Shown here piece by piece: positions 23,918 to 32,896 of a stretch of DNA of 62,309 bases. The notes under the pieces were generated by a model that was not told the origin of the DNA, ran no database searches, and worked only from the letters and a program-made list of their open reading frames with translations. Made by a program: the position numbers and the translations under genes. This DNA is from Candidatus Bathyarchaeota archaeon (GTDB lineage: Archaea; Thermoproteota; Bathyarchaeia; Bathyarchaeales; Bathycorpusculaceae). Position 1 is the stretch's first letter, and every line of letters begins with the position of its first letter. The stretch spans positions 1 through 62,309 of the forward strand of contig JAGTQG010000004.1 of assembly GCA_018396875.1 (NCBI GenBank), given 5' to 3'.

Positions 23918-24463
23918 CTAATCCATCCCCTCTTTACGCTCGTACAAATATATGCCGTCCAAGAAAACCCTCGGATCTTTTCGCCTTATTTTTGTTGCCT
24001 GTTCTATGTTTGCCGCTGTTTGGCTAACATCCTCAAGGTTTATCCCTTGAACAATCACATCGTCGCCTGAAACCTTAACCTTCGCGTCGCCGACTATTTT
24101 CGCTCTCCGCGGGTTTCTTTCACCAGTAAAGTTCTCGATTAAAACTGTGTCGCCCTGAACTTTAACTGAAATGGGGAAGTGGGAGAAAACTATTTTCAAT
24201 TTGTAGGTGAAACCTTTCCTTACGCCTGTTATCATGTTGTTAATGTGGGCGTAAACTGTGCCTACAAGGGCGCTTTCCTTTTTACGGGGCCAGTTAGCCC
24301 ATATCCTAAGGGTTTTTCCTTGAAGCTCCATTGAAATAGGAGCGTACGAAAAATCTCTTGTAAGTGTTCCAAGGGCGCCTTTAACGGTTACCCTTTTGCC
24401 CTCCAACGCGACCTCAACGTCGTCTGGAATTTGAAGAACCTTTGAAACTTCTACAGCCCGCAT
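23918..24463 (-). CDS. rpl6: Large ribosomal subunit protein uL6
   Basis: 181 residues with the two tandem uL6 domains: IPDDVEVALEGKRVTVKGALG in the first, and FSHFPISVKVQGD and NIEQATKIRRKDPRVFLDGIY in the second. It binds 23S rRNA near the GTPase centre. ATG start, 13 bases after the uS8 stop. Normal length. Confidence 0.96.
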   Translation of the reverse strand: MRAVEVSKVLQIPDDVEVALEGKRVTVKGALGTLTRDFSYAPISMELQGKTLRIWANWPRKKESALVGTVYAHINNMITGVRKGFTYKLKIVFSHFPISVKVQGDTVLIENFTGERNPRRAKIVGDAKVKVSGDDVIVQGINLEDVSQTAANIEQATKIRRKDPRVFLDGIYLYERKEGMD

Positions 24464-24476
24464 TGCAAAGCCCTCG

Positions 24477-24875
24477 CTAATACACGAACGCTAAAAGTCT
24501 CCCTCCAATCTTTTTCTCTTTAGCCTCTCTGTGGGAAAGCACGCCCTTCGATGTGGAGATTATTAGTAGTCCTACATCTCTGGATGGCAGAAACTTCTTC
24601 TCCCAATCTTCAATCTCGTCCACTGCCACGGCGAAGCGAGGTTTGATGGCGCCGCACTTATTTATTCTTCCTAGAAGTTGCACCTTGAATTTTCCAGTAC
24701 GCCCGTCATCTATAAATTCGAACTCGCCGATGTAACCGTGAAGTTGCATAACCCTCAAAACTTTACCTAGAAGTTTAGAGGCTGGACTAATTACACATTC
24801 ACGTTTGTTGCGCAACTCATTGTTCAATATTGTTGTCAAGCCGTTTGCCAGCACATCCATAGTCTTTTTCCTCAT
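24477..24875 (-). CDS. rps8: Small ribosomal subunit protein uS8
   Basis: 132 residues. [14 protein letters not shown] at the N-terminus, [15 protein letters not shown] in the middle and the C-terminal [12 protein letters not shown] loop of uS8. It binds the central domain of 16S rRNA. The start ATG overlaps the uS14 stop in an ATGA arrangement, so translation is coupled. Confidence 0.96.
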   Translation of the reverse strand: MRKKTMDVLANGLTTILNNELRNKRECVISPASKLLGKVLRVMQLHGYIGEFEFIDDGRTGKFKVQLLGRINKCGAIKPRFAVAVDEIEDWEKKFLPSRDVGLLIISTSKGVLSHREAKEKKIGGRLLAFVY

Positions 24876-25036
24876 TCATACTTTTTGAAGCCCAGTTTTT
24901 TGGCCACTTCCCTAAAACAATGCCTACACAAATATAAATTATAACGCCTGATAATAGGCCCGTAAGACCCACATCTTATGCATGGCCTTGAACCCTTACC
25001 ATACTTTCGCACTTTTTTGGGCTTCTGTTTAGCCAT
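24872..25036 (-). CDS. rps14: Small ribosomal subunit protein uS14 (zinc form)
   Basis: 54 residues beginning [17 protein letters not shown] and ending [13 protein letters not shown]. The zinc site is CIRCG...CRHC, as in the short archaeal type. I use the ATG at 25036 because AAGGTG lies 7 bases upstream; an ATG two codons earlier (25042) is also in frame. It overlaps the uS8 start (ATGA) and lies 14 bases after uL5. Confidence 0.95.
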   Translation of the reverse strand: MAKQKPKKVRKYGKGSRPCIRCGSYGPIIRRYNLYLCRHCFREVAKKLGFKKYE

Positions 25037-25050
25037 ACCCATACACCTTT

Positions 25051-25590
25051 CTAAACTATTTCAACCCCCAAAGTGTCCTTAACGAAAACCATAGTTTCTT
25101 CAGGAGTTAACACATGGTTACGGCCAATTTTCGACTTGGCTCTCTGCCGGTACTTAACTCGCCAGCCGGGTCGGCTTAGCGACACGCAGACATCCATGCC
25201 GAATATGCCGATCTCCGGGTCGTATTTGACACCGGGAATCTCTATGTGCTCTTTTATGCCAAACGCGAAGTTCCCATGTTTATCGAAGCAGCTTTTGGGA
25301 AGCTTGTAATCGACAACATGTAAGACCCTTTTCAGGAACTCTATGGCTTTCTGTTTTCTAAGCGTGACTACACAGGCGATGGGTTCGCCTCTCCTTATGC
25401 CAAAGTCTCTTATTGTTTTCTTTGCTTTCCTCTTGCAGGGCGTTTGCCCAGTCAAATCTTTCAATACCTTTGAGGCTTTCTCGAGGGGCTCTCCGGATTT
25501 TCCAACGCTTATGTTTACAACAACCTTCTCTATTCTCGGTTTAAGCATTGGATTCTCCTCCCATCGCCTTCTTATTTCGTCTTCAGACAT
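25051..25590 (-). CDS. rpl5: Large ribosomal subunit protein uL5
   Basis: 179 residues. [40 protein letters not shown] and the P-loop-like [16 protein letters not shown] are the archaeal uL5 pattern. It contacts 5S rRNA and the P-site tRNA. The ATG at 25590 overlaps the eS4 stop by eight bases. Confidence 0.96.
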   Translation of the reverse strand: MSEDEIRRRWEENPMLKPRIEKVVVNISVGKSGEPLEKASKVLKDLTGQTPCKRKAKKTIRDFGIRRGEPIACVVTLRKQKAIEFLKRVLHVVDYKLPKSCFDKHGNFAFGIKEHIEIPGVKYDPEIGIFGMDVCVSLSRPGWRVKYRQRAKSKIGRNHVLTPEETMVFVKDTLGVEIV

Positions 25591-26350
25591 TCGGTTGAGC
25601 CTCCGGCAACGATATTAGTGGGCGTTCTTCACCCACCGCGAAGACAAATTCTAGGATGGTTTGGTAGCGGTTTCCTTTTTCGTCTTCTATGGTTACTATG
25701 GCGTCTTTGCGTTTCTTGCCTTCAGCCTTCTCAATGTCAACTATCCGTCCATACTTTCCCATGTTTTTTCCGCCTGTTATGATGGCGAAATCCTTCTCCT
25801 TCATTTTTATATGTCCAATGATCTGCCTGTCTGGAAGGCTTAACTGGACGGTGTCAAAGGTTTTGTAAACGTCTTCTTGTGGGTTTTTGGGGTCCGCTAC
25901 TTTTACGAGAATATTTGAGCCGTCATGGAGGTTTAGCTGTATATGGCCATTCTTGACTGTTGTTTTGTTCTCTATTCGGCATAGCTTGAAGGTTGTTTCT
26001 TCCTTGGAGATTGGATGGAGAATTAGGCCTTTATGGGATGGCAAAACGCGGAAATGTTTGTCTATCTCTGGGAAAGAAACAACGTCCATAAGCCCAACTG
26101 GAAACTTGTCTTCGCGTCTAACCCTCCCATCAACGTAAACCTTTCCTTGAGCCGCTATAATTTTGGCTTCCCTTCTAGTCTTTGCAAACCCAAGAATTTC
26201 ACGCAACACTATGGTTAGGGGCAAACACTTCTCGAGAGAATGGGGCCCTGGTGTTGGCCTCACAACCCAAACATACTCTTTTCTGTGAATTGGCCAGATT
26301 TTTGGCGCTGGCTTACGTTTTAAGGTTGTTGAACCTCCCTTTTTACCCAA
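25583..26350 (-). CDS. rps4e: Small ribosomal subunit protein eS4
   Basis: 255 residues. The N-terminal tail MGKKGGSTTLKRKPAPKIWP, an S4-type RNA-binding segment (LGFAKTRREAKIIAAQGKVYVDG split across it) and a KOW-like GGKNMGKYGRIVD near residue 190 give the archaeal/eukaryotic order. The TTG start overlaps the end of uL24 by eight bases. Length and motifs are normal. Confidence 0.95.
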   Translation of the reverse strand: MGKKGGSTTLKRKPAPKIWPIHRKEYVWVVRPTPGPHSLEKCLPLTIVLREILGFAKTRREAKIIAAQGKVYVDGRVRREDKFPVGLMDVVSFPEIDKHFRVLPSHKGLILHPISKEETTFKLCRIENKTTVKNGHIQLNLHDGSNILVKVADPKNPQEDVYKTFDTVQLSLPDRQIIGHIKMKEKDFAIITGGKNMGKYGRIVDIEKAEGKKRKDAIVTIEDEKGNRYQTILEFVFAVGEERPLISLPEAQPNV

Positions 26351-26987
26351 CCCTTGATTCCTCCGAAGCTTTCCTTCTCCTTCTGGGTTTGGCTTTAGCC
26401 TCCGCCTTCGGCTTGGCTTCCTCTTCCGCAGTTTTCTTCACAGTTTTCTTTGCCGCCCTCCTTCTTTTCGGCTTTTCCTCCTCCGCAGCGGGCGGAAGTC
26501 TTTCTGCAACAACCGCTGCCTTTTCTTCCACTGGTTTTTCTTCGACCTTCACAAGGGCTTCTGGAGGCTTCTCGACTTTTTCCTCAACTTTCTCGACGAC
26601 TTCCGCCGCTTCCTTAGCCTTTCTTCGCCTTTCCAAGATTTTCCTTCGCCACTTGTCATCTAGGTTAAGCTTGGTTATCATGACTTTTGATGGATGCACG
26701 GGGACGAATACCGTTGTCCCATCAACCCTTTCTCTGGTTAACCCTTCAATGTAAATGCGGAATTTTTTCCTATCGATCCTGGAAACTTTCCCCTCAAACC
26801 CTTTACGATCACCTCGCATAACAAGGACCGTGTCCCCTGCTCTAACGGGCAAGCTTCGCGTGCCATAAGTTTTCCTTAACTCTGGCGAAAGAGGAGCCGC
26901 AAGATGCTTATAGCGTATGTGGTCTGGAGCTTGGAACAGCCTTTTCCTTTGCTTCGAGGGTTTTGACGTTTTAGCCACTACTTGCAT
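26343..26987 (-). CDS. rpl24: Large ribosomal subunit protein uL24 with long charged C-terminal extension
   Basis: 214 residues. The core is RKRLFQAPDHIRYKHLAAPL, the KOW segment GDTVLVMRGDRKGFEGKV and a strand ending FVPVHPSKVMITKL. After about residue 125 comes an 85-residue lysine/glutamate/alanine-rich tail (EKVEEKVEKPPEALVKVEEK, then AAKKTVKKTAEEEAKPKA), well beyond the usual 120-150 residues. The tail may be a flexible surface arm. ATG start at 26987. Confidence 0.94.
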   Translation of the reverse strand: MQVVAKTSKPSKQRKRLFQAPDHIRYKHLAAPLSPELRKTYGTRSLPVRAGDTVLVMRGDRKGFEGKVSRIDRKKFRIYIEGLTRERVDGTTVFVPVHPSKVMITKLNLDDKWRRKILERRRKAKEAAEVVEKVEEKVEKPPEALVKVEEKPVEEKAAVVAERLPPAAEEEKPKRRRAAKKTVKKTAEEEAKPKAEAKAKPRRRRKASEESRVG

Positions 26988-27004
26988 GGCTTTATCTCAC
27001 CACA

Positions 27005-27445
27005 CTATACTATTATGCTGGCTGCACTGGCTATCCTCGGCCACCTTTCAGCAGCCTCCTTTGCAACTGGTCCACGAATTTCGGAACCCTTCATTTCGCC
27101 TTCCGGCGTTATTATTACGGCTGCGTTGTCTTCAAATTGGACCCAAACGCCGTCAGCTCTCCGGAAGGGCATTCTCTGCCTCACTATGACGGCTTGGAAG
27201 ATTTTCTTGCGCATATCTGGGGTTCCACGCCTAACAGACACGGTGACACGATCTCCCACAGCGGCGGAGGGAAGTCTTCCACGCCTCCCTTTATAGCCCA
27301 TAACCTGAATTAGGCGCAGTTCCCTTGCCCCAGTGTTGTCTGTACATTTCAGTATTGCGCCTGTTGGCAGTCCACGTGAAATTTTTGGTCTTTGTCCAAT
27401 CACTCCTTTCGCAACTAAGCCTCTTGTTTTCGCTTTCGCAGCCAT
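27005..27445 (-). CDS. rpl14: Large ribosomal subunit protein uL14
   Basis: 146 residues from the ATG at 27445, which has GGAGGGGG nine bases upstream; the frame stays open to 27475 but those codons lie in uS17. [42 protein letters not shown] and the central basic strand are archaeal uL14. It bridges to the small subunit at the GTPase-factor side. Confidence 0.96.
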   Translation of the reverse strand: MAAKAKTRGLVAKGVIGQRPKISRGLPTGAILKCTDNTGARELRLIQVMGYKGRRGRLPSAAVGDRVTVSVRRGTPDMRKKIFQAVIVRQRMPFRRADGVWVQFEDNAAVIITPEGEMKGSEIRGPVAKEAAERWPRIASAASIIV

Positions 27446-27446
27446 T

Positions 27447-27767
27447 TTACTTCGCCCCCTCCTTCTTCTCAACAACGACGAAGGAAACTGTTTTACTTAT
27501 TGGTCTGCACTCGGCTATCGTTACATAGTCGCCTTCTTTAGCGTCGATACATGGCGGGTTATGAGCTGGTATCCGGCTGCGCCGCCTCTCATACCTCATA
27601 AATTTTGGAACATAATGTAAATAATCGTGCCGCACTATAACGGTTTTATCCATCTTAGCGCTGACAACAACTCCTTCCAGTATGCGTCCCCTTATTGGAA
27701 GACTTCCATGGAAGGGACAGTTTCGGTCATTGCATGTTTTCTTTGGCTTCTTAAAGGTCAGCGCCAT
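27447..27767 (-). CDS. rps17: Small ribosomal subunit protein uS17
   Basis: 106 residues from the ATG at 27767 (TGATG junction with the Rpp29 stop, GGAGG 8 bases upstream); an ATG at 27773 is too close to that site. [19 protein letters not shown] with a zinc-like cysteine pair, then [20 protein letters not shown], is the archaeal/eukaryotic uS17/S11 pattern, an OB-fold binding 16S rRNA. Confidence 0.95.
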   Translation of the reverse strand: MALTFKKPKKTCNDRNCPFHGSLPIRGRILEGVVVSAKMDKTVIVRHDYLHYVPKFMRYERRRSRIPAHNPPCIDAKEGDYVTIAECRPISKTVSFVVVEKKEGAK

Positions 27768-28048
27768 CACCATAACCTCCTAACCCGCTTTTTCAAGCGA
27801 TCTTCGGGACGCCCCAAAAGAAGTTTACCGTCAATCTCCACGACAGTTCCATCAGAAAATTTGAAATGAAAAACCGACGTGTCCTTAATAACCATTTTTC
27901 TTTCGCCGTTATGGAGTATTGTGAAAGTGTTTTTAGTTTCGTCAATAACTTTGCCGCGTATGCCCACACAGCTTGGATTTGTGCTTTTTGCAACCTTAGC
28001 CTCAGTTCCAATGAACTCGCAACGTATTATGTCAGGTGTCACTTTCAC
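27767..28048 (-). CDS. rnp1: Ribonuclease P protein component 1 (Rpp29)
   Basis: 93 residues. [36 protein letters not shown] and [10 protein letters not shown] match archaeal Rpp29/POP4, an Sm-like barrel subunit that helps RNase P cleave pre-tRNA leaders. Its place between uL29 and uS17 is the standard archaeal position. It overlaps uL29 by four bases (ATGA). Confidence 0.93.
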   Translation of the reverse strand: MKVTPDIIRCEFIGTEAKVAKSTNPSCVGIRGKVIDETKNTFTILHNGERKMVIKDTSVFHFKFSDGTVVEIDGKLLLGRPEDRLKKRVRRLW

Positions 28049-28296
28049 TTGTCGCTACCTCCACTTTTCCCAGACGCTTTTTGTGTTTTCTTTGCCTCAA
28101 GCTTCTGCTCGTTTTCAATGGTTAATATTCGAGCAATAGCCCTTCGTAGCTCCCTGATTCTCGCTGGGTTCTCCACAGCGCCGCCAGCCTTAACCATAGT
28201 CTTTAACCTAAGCAATTCTGTTCGAAATTCGTTAAGTTTTTTGGCTCGCTCTTCAGGGGTCATATTTCTTATCTCTTTAACTCTGATGATCGGCAC
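28045..28296 (-). CDS. rpl29: Large ribosomal subunit protein uL29
   Basis: 83 residues of two helices. IRNMTPEERAKKLNEFRTEL and KAGGAVENPARIRELRRAIA are the conserved uL29 hairpin; the tail EQKLEAKKTQKASGKSGG is a short extension. Located at the peptide exit. The start codon shares one base with the uS3 stop. Confidence 0.95.
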   Translation of the reverse strand: MPIIRVKEIRNMTPEERAKKLNEFRTELLRLKTMVKAGGAVENPARIRELRRAIARILTIENEQKLEAKKTQKASGKSGGSDK

Positions 28297-29012
28297 TATT
28301 TGGCAGCCTCCTCTTCATCGCTTGTTCCACCAGCCTCTTCGGCTTCCTTCTCAAATTCTTTGAGTGGTGCTCCCGCAGTCTCCTTTTCTTCAGCAATGGT
28401 CTCCGTTCCCGCTGTTGCAGCCTCCACTATCTCAAGTTTGTCTGGAAACTTTGCTTCCGGAGGCATTATCCTGACTTTAACGCCGTAAATGCCAGGCTTA
28501 AGCTGTACATGAACCTCAGCTTTCCGCATGTACTTCATGGCTGGGTCGCCACACTTAGGCAGGTAGCCAGCCCTAAACTTTTCATAACGCGCCCTTTCGG
28601 TTCTCAATTTACCGCTAATAATGATTTCAACCCCTAAAGCTCCTGCCTCCATAACTTGGTTTAGAGCCCAAAAGCCTGCCCGTCTGAAGTGTACGCCTCT
28701 TTCTAGGGCTGAGGCTATCCGCGTGGCGACGATGTATGGGTTTAACTCTGGAACCTCAATTTCGGAAACCGAAATCTGCGGGTTTGAAATGCCAAATTTT
28801 TCCTCAAGGGTTTTGGCAAGCTCCCTTATGGTTTCGCCGCTTCGCCCTATCACGAGACCGGGACGCATGGCATAAATGACTATGTGAGTGCCAAGGGGAG
28901 TTTCCGCAATATTCACTCCGCCATATCCAGCTTTTTCAAGTTTTTTCTGCAAAAACTCGTCTATTTCCGCCCTTTTCTTGGATTTGGATATAAAATGCTT
29001 CACGACAGCCAT
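28296..29012 (-). CDS. rps3: Small ribosomal subunit protein uS3
   Basis: 238 residues. The KH domain shows RPGLVIGRSGETIRELAKTL, and the C-terminal domain VEAGALGVEI-like (MEAGALGVEIIISGKL) and KPGIYGVKVRIMPPEAK. A 35-residue acidic tail follows. It lines the mRNA entry of the 30S subunit. The gene shares one base with the uL22 stop region. Confidence 0.95.
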   Translation of the reverse strand: MAVVKHFISKSKKRAEIDEFLQKKLEKAGYGGVNIAETPLGTHIVIYAMRPGLVIGRSGETIRELAKTLEEKFGISNPQISVSEIEVPELNPYIVATRIASALERGVHFRRAGFWALNQVMEAGALGVEIIISGKLRTERARYEKFRAGYLPKCGDPAMKYMRKAEVHVQLKPGIYGVKVRIMPPEAKFPDKLEIVEAATAGTETIAEEKETAGAPLKEFEKEAEEAGGTSDEEEAAK

Positions 29013-29563
29013 TAGGCTTCCTCCACGGCGGTTTCAGGCTGCTCCTCCAGAACAAGCTCAATATGGGTTAACGTTTCAAATTTTGGAGTGGCTCTTCCAA
29101 AAGCTCTTGGCGTATAACGCTTAATCTTCATGCCTGGATAAGCCGAAGCATGAATTATTTTGAGCCTTTCAGTGTCTAAGCCCTTGTTTTCAGCGTTTGC
29201 TTCTGCACCCTCTAGAATCTTCAAGATCTGTTTTGCCGCCTTAACTGGGTAGCGTCCAGCATAAGCTTTTTCCAAACCGTGGCGATGTCCCAGCTTCTTT
29301 TTATAACGCGTAAAGGGGACAGCCTTCTTTTTGGCTATAACATCCCGCAAGAATCTTTTAGCCTCGGTTAGATTCATCCCTTTAATGGTTTTGCATATTT
29401 CGCGGGCTGATTTATGGGATACCCTAACCTCTCGCCCGCTCGCCTTAACCGTTTTTTCCGGGTCTAACGCTTCTTCGGGTATCGAGTATCCCCATTCTGG
29501 CACTTGATAGACTCTCCAACTGTGCAATTGAACAGCTACATGGCGATTTATATGGTTTTCCAT
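29012..29563 (-). CDS. rpl22: Large ribosomal subunit protein uL22, first gene of the block
   Basis: 183 residues. VSHKSAREICKTIKGMNLTE, KKLGHRHGLEKAYAGRYPV and YTPRAFGRATPKFETLTHI are the archaeal uL22 pattern; the long hairpin lines the exit tunnel. The genes that normally precede it (uS19, uL2, uL23, uL4, uL3) are not upstream: the divergent hypE begins 185 bases away. It has an ATG start with little visible ribosome binding site. Confidence 0.95.
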   Translation of the reverse strand: MENHINRHVAVQLHSWRVYQVPEWGYSIPEEALDPEKTVKASGREVRVSHKSAREICKTIKGMNLTEAKRFLRDVIAKKKAVPFTRYKKKLGHRHGLEKAYAGRYPVKAAKQILKILEGAEANAENKGLDTERLKIIHASAYPGMKIKRYTPRAFGRATPKFETLTHIELVLEEQPETAVEEA

Positions 29564-29661
29564 CCAGTTAAAGCCGTTTCGGACTGCTTACAAACATCAA
29601 GCACTTACCTGACCAGCTAAAAGAAAAATTCTTACCAAAGACTAGAGGGGGAGGGGCACTA

Positions 29662-29718
29662 TTGGCTGGTTTAAAGCCAAAAATTGTTGCGATTCATTTA
29701 TTTTCAGCCACAGTCTAG
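29662..29718 (+). other. Possible short upstream ORF with a very strong ribosome binding site, ahead of hypE
   Basis: A TTG with AGAGGGGGAGGGG ending five bases upstream opens an 18-codon reading frame (MAGLKPKIVAIHLFSATV), stopping 29 bases before the hypE start. The same frame is open further upstream to about 29575, reading like coding sequence (FLPKTRGGGALLAGLK), but no good start exists there. It could be a leader peptide, the remnant of a lost gene, or chance. No known family is recognised. Confidence 0.3.
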
Positions 29719-29747
29719 TTATCTGGATATTGAGAAGGTGAAGCACT

Positions 29748-30815
29748 TTGAACGCCAGCAAGGGCGTTATAACCATGCTGCACGGCGCCGGTGGAACAGT
29801 AATGCATGAACTTGTCAAAAACTACATCGTAAAATACTTTGGTGGTTTCAGCGGTGCAGAAATCCCCTTGGAAGCCTTGGACGACGCGGCGGTTGTAGGC
29901 GACATAGTTTTGAAAAGCGATTCCCACGCCGTTAAACCCATCTTTTTTCCAGGCGGAGACATTGGACGTTTGGCTGTTTCCGGCACGGTAAACGATATCG
30001 CCGTTTTAGGGGCTGAACCATATGCTTTGACATGCGGCTTCATACTTGAGGAAGGACTTTCATTATCTGATTTTGAGAGAATCTTAGCAAGCATGAAGCA
30101 GACATGTCAAGAGGCAGGCGTGGGCATAATTACAGGCGACACTAAAGTTGTGGAGAAAGGCAATCTTGGCGGTTGTGTAGTAAACATTTCAGGAATAGGC
30201 AAGAGAACCGAAGCCCTAGAAAAAAATCTGAACGTTGTGAAACGGTTTAGGAGCGACTTTAAAGCGCGGTGGATTTTGGATTCCAACCTTAAGCCCGGAG
30301 ACAAAATAGTCTTGTCTGGAACCATTGGCGACCACGGCTTGGCAGTTTTATCCGCCCAAGAGGGTCTAAGTTTCGGAAGCAGCATAAGGTCGGACGTGAA
30401 ACCATTAAACCGTTTGATTCAACGCATGCTTGGCGAGGTGGGCGGCATAACAGCCATGAAAGATCCAACCCGAGGAGGTTTAGCCGACGCCCTAAACGAG
30501 TTCAGCGAAAAATCCAACGTTGGCGTTCTAATTTACGAGGACAAGATTCCGATAAGGAACGATGTTAGGGCGGCTTGCGAAATGCTCGGCATAGACCCCC
30601 TCGAAGTTGGAAACGAAGGAAAAATAGTCATAGGCGTCGTGAAAGAGAAAGCTGAAGAACTCCTAGAATTTTTGAGAACAACAGAAGAGGGAAAAGAAGC
30701 CCAAATAATAGGCGAGGCTACAAATGCGTTTACAGGCGTCGCCATGCAAACAGTCGTCGGCGGCAAAAGAATAATTCCAAGACCCGTTGGAGACCCCGTT
30801 CCAAGAATCTGCTAG
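29748..30815 (+). CDS. hypE: Hydrogenase maturation protein HypE (carbamoyl dehydratase)
   Basis: 355 residues. HypE receives a carbamoyl group from HypF on its C-terminal cysteine and dehydrates it with ATP to a thiocyanate, giving the CN ligand of NiFe hydrogenases. It ends in PRIC, the cysteine that carries the group. ATP-site motifs include MLHGAGGTVM, DDAAVVGDI and MKDPTRGGLADALNE. TTG start with AAGGTG eight bases upstream. It stands apart from hypC, hypD and hypF, on the opposite strand. Confidence 0.96.
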   Translation: MNASKGVITMLHGAGGTVMHELVKNYIVKYFGGFSGAEIPLEALDDAAVVGDIVLKSDSHAVKPIFFPGGDIGRLAVSGTVNDIAVLGAEPYALTCGFILEEGLSLSDFERILASMKQTCQEAGVGIITGDTKVVEKGNLGGCVVNISGIGKRTEALEKNLNVVKRFRSDFKARWILDSNLKPGDKIVLSGTIGDHGLAVLSAQEGLSFGSSIRSDVKPLNRLIQRMLGEVGGITAMKDPTRGGLADALNEFSEKSNVGVLIYEDKIPIRNDVRAACEMLGIDPLEVGNEGKIVIGVVKEKAEELLEFLRTTEEGKEAQIIGEATNAFTGVAMQTVVGGKRIIPRPVGDPVPRIC

Positions 30816-30829
30816 AAGCAACAGGCTGG

Positions 30830-31039
30830 CTATTTTGATTTCCTCCACAAATCTGAAACTCTTCCAACCTTAACGAGTTTCCATCGACCGAAAAAATCCT
30901 TCCTGTAAAAGTGGAACAATCCGCAGCGGGTGCACTGCATAACTCGACGGTTCTTTTCAAAATCCATCTCATACAAAACTAAAGGCGAACCACAGTCAAC
31001 ACATTTACCCGAATAGGCTCTGTCACCTTCGCTGCTCAT
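30830..31039 (-). CDS. Small zinc-ribbon protein
   Basis: 69 residues. CVDCG and CTRCG, 24 residues apart, form one four-cysteine zinc ribbon (residues 13-40), followed by a basic C-terminus (RWKLVKVGRVSDLWRKSK). The family is not recognised. Such ribbons often belong to ribosome- or transcription-associated proteins. It converges with hypE. A stand-alone adaptor is plausible but unproven. Confidence 0.65.
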   Translation of the reverse strand: MSSEGDRAYSGKCVDCGSPLVLYEMDFEKNRRVMQCTRCGLFHFYRKDFFGRWKLVKVGRVSDLWRKSK

Positions 31040-31114
31040 TTTAAACCGCCCCTATACATTTTGATTTTCCAATGTTTAAACTTAACCAATAACCAAAGAA
31101 ACAAAAAGAATGGG

Positions 31115-31741
31115 TTATGGTGGAGGAGGTTGCGGTGGCTGTTGAATCGCTACTGGCTGGACTGGAGCTTGGGCAGTTTTAATGGAGAAGAAACCTACAG
31201 CCATAAGTATCCATGAAATCCAAATAATTAATACTCCCACCAAAGGTATTACAGCACCTATAAGCCAAACCAAGCCAGCGGTTCCAAAAATTTTCTCACC
31301 GGACCGTGCGGAAAGCGCATCCAAAGCCTTTCTAAACAACACTGCTGAAACAACAGCTGAAATATAAAACACTATAAGGGCTCCGATGGCAGTTCCGGCG
31401 ATTTGCCAAGTAACATACATATTACCCATAAAGTATTGCTGAACTTCCATAGGGTTAGTCCAATCAATCGGTATATTGGACAGCACTTGCAGAACAAGAA
31501 TCACAAATATGGCGACCGTTGCCACTAAACCAACGATTACCGTGATAAATCCATAGAGGGCGTTATTGAAAATGCCTCCATCTTGATAGTGATCCGCAAA
31601 ACCTTTTAGGGATATTAGAACCAAAATGGCTCCGACAACAAGCAAAAACAAGAAGTACGCTGACCCGAGCAAACCAATGAGGCTTATAACCATTAGTAGC
31701 GCGCCGACACCGCCCAAAATCTTGTTTGATTCAAGGCTCAC
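31115..31741 (-). CDS. DUF996 family membrane protein
   Basis: About 208 residues with five or six membrane segments (LLMVISLIGLLGSAYFLFLL onward) and a proline/glutamine-rich tail (PVQPVAIQQPPQPPPP). DUF996 proteins are mostly archaeal and of unknown function. I prefer the GTG at 31741, six bases after GAGGT, to the TTG at 31747, which abuts it. No pore-forming or transport motif is recognised. It lies between the zinc ribbon and hypD on the same strand. Confidence 0.75.
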   Translation of the reverse strand: MSLESNKILGGVGALLMVISLIGLLGSAYFLFLLVVGAILVLISLKGFADHYQDGGIFNNALYGFITVIVGLVATVAIFVILVLQVLSNIPIDWTNPMEVQQYFMGNMYVTWQIAGTAIGALIVFYISAVVSAVLFRKALDALSARSGEKIFGTAGLVWLIGAVIPLVGVLIIWISWILMAVGFFSIKTAQAPVQPVAIQQPPQPPPP

Positions 31742-31795
31742 TTTCAAACCTCGCTTAAGCGATTCTTGGTACGTTGAATTACAATATAAAAGCTT

Positions 31796-32878
31796 TTACA
31801 TCATGGAAGATTTTGCCCAGATTCGGCATGTTCCTTCTATGCTTACCATACATGCGCCCACTGGTTTTTGCGGCGTGCAAGCCTTCATGAAAAGCGGGCA
31901 CTCCGTAGGTTTGATCTTTCCAATCATTACAAGGTGGCATTGACATCCGGGTGGCAGGTCTCGGCCTTTTGTGATGCGTATTCCATGTTTTTCTCTTGCG
32001 TCATAGATTGCAAACTCCTCTTTTAGTTTGAAGGCTGATGATGGCAGTCTGCCTAGCCCACGCCATTGGCTGTCTATAATGTCAAATGCCTTGTACATGA
32101 TTTCTTGGGCTTTAATGTTGCCTTCCCAACTTACAGCCCTAACATATTCGTTTTCCAGTCGCGCCGTGCCTTCCTTTACTTGTTTTAGAATCATGTAGAT
32201 GGCGAAGAGCACGTCTAAGGGTTCGAAACCGGCTACAACCGTCGGCATATGGTAGGCTTTTGGAAAAACCTCGTAGGCTTTCAAACCTATGATAGTGCTT
32301 ACGTGTCCTGGAGCGATGAAGCCGTCTATGTGGAGGTCGCCTACTCCAAGCAGAAGTTCCATAGCTGGTGGAATAAGCCTATGAGAAACCAGAAAACTCA
32401 AGTTTTTTGGCGGTTTTCGCAGAACCTCTAGGGCTGTTGACGGAGCTGTGGTTTCAAAGCCTATAGCGAAAAAGGCAAACTCCTTGTTTGGCTCTCTTTC
32501 AGCCATGCGGACAGCATCCATGGCGCTGTAGACAACTCTGACATCGGCGCCTTCAGCCTTGACATCCAAAAGAGACCTTTCGGAGCCCGGAACCCGCAAT
32601 ACGTCCCCAAAACATGTTACGGCAATTCCTTTTAGGGCTAAGGCAACAGCCTCATCCACCTCAGAAGCAGGGGTAACACACACTGGACAGCCAGGTCCAG
32701 CTATGACTTCAACGGTTGGAGGCAGTAAGCTCCGCAAGCCATAATGGGTTATGGTCCACTCGTGGGTGCCGCAGACATGGCAGATTTTAATAGTGTCCTT
32801 TCTGGGCGCTGTTTCGCGTATCTTTTCAACTACACGTTTAGCTACAGTTGGATCTCTAAACCTTAAATTTTCAGACAT
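31796..32878 (-). CDS. hypD: Hydrogenase maturation factor HypD
   Basis: 360 residues from the ATG at 32878; GTG/TTG codons further up (to 32893) are in frame but read less like the family. HypD is the iron-sulfur scaffold on which Fe(CN)2CO is built with HypC. CHVCGTHEWT, GPGCPVCVTP and the C-terminal cysteines (CPLFMKACTP, CMVSIEGTC) coordinate the Fe-S cluster and the iron site. It follows hypC by a short gap. Confidence 0.95.
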   Translation of the reverse strand: MSENLRFRDPTVAKRVVEKIRETAPRKDTIKICHVCGTHEWTITHYGLRSLLPPTVEVIAGPGCPVCVTPASEVDEAVALALKGIAVTCFGDVLRVPGSERSLLDVKAEGADVRVVYSAMDAVRMAEREPNKEFAFFAIGFETTAPSTALEVLRKPPKNLSFLVSHRLIPPAMELLLGVGDLHIDGFIAPGHVSTIIGLKAYEVFPKAYHMPTVVAGFEPLDVLFAIYMILKQVKEGTARLENEYVRAVSWEGNIKAQEIMYKAFDIIDSQWRGLGRLPSSAFKLKEEFAIYDAREKHGIRITKGRDLPPGCQCHLVMIGKIKPTECPLFMKACTPQKPVGACMVSIEGTCRIWAKSSMM

Positions 32879-32896
32879 TTCAATCAACAACACATA

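Noticed and set aside
26350-26754. Long open frame antisense to uL24
   Set aside because: Its serine/phenylalanine-rich composition is the shadow of the lysine/glutamate-rich tail on the other strand; uL24 is clearly the real gene.
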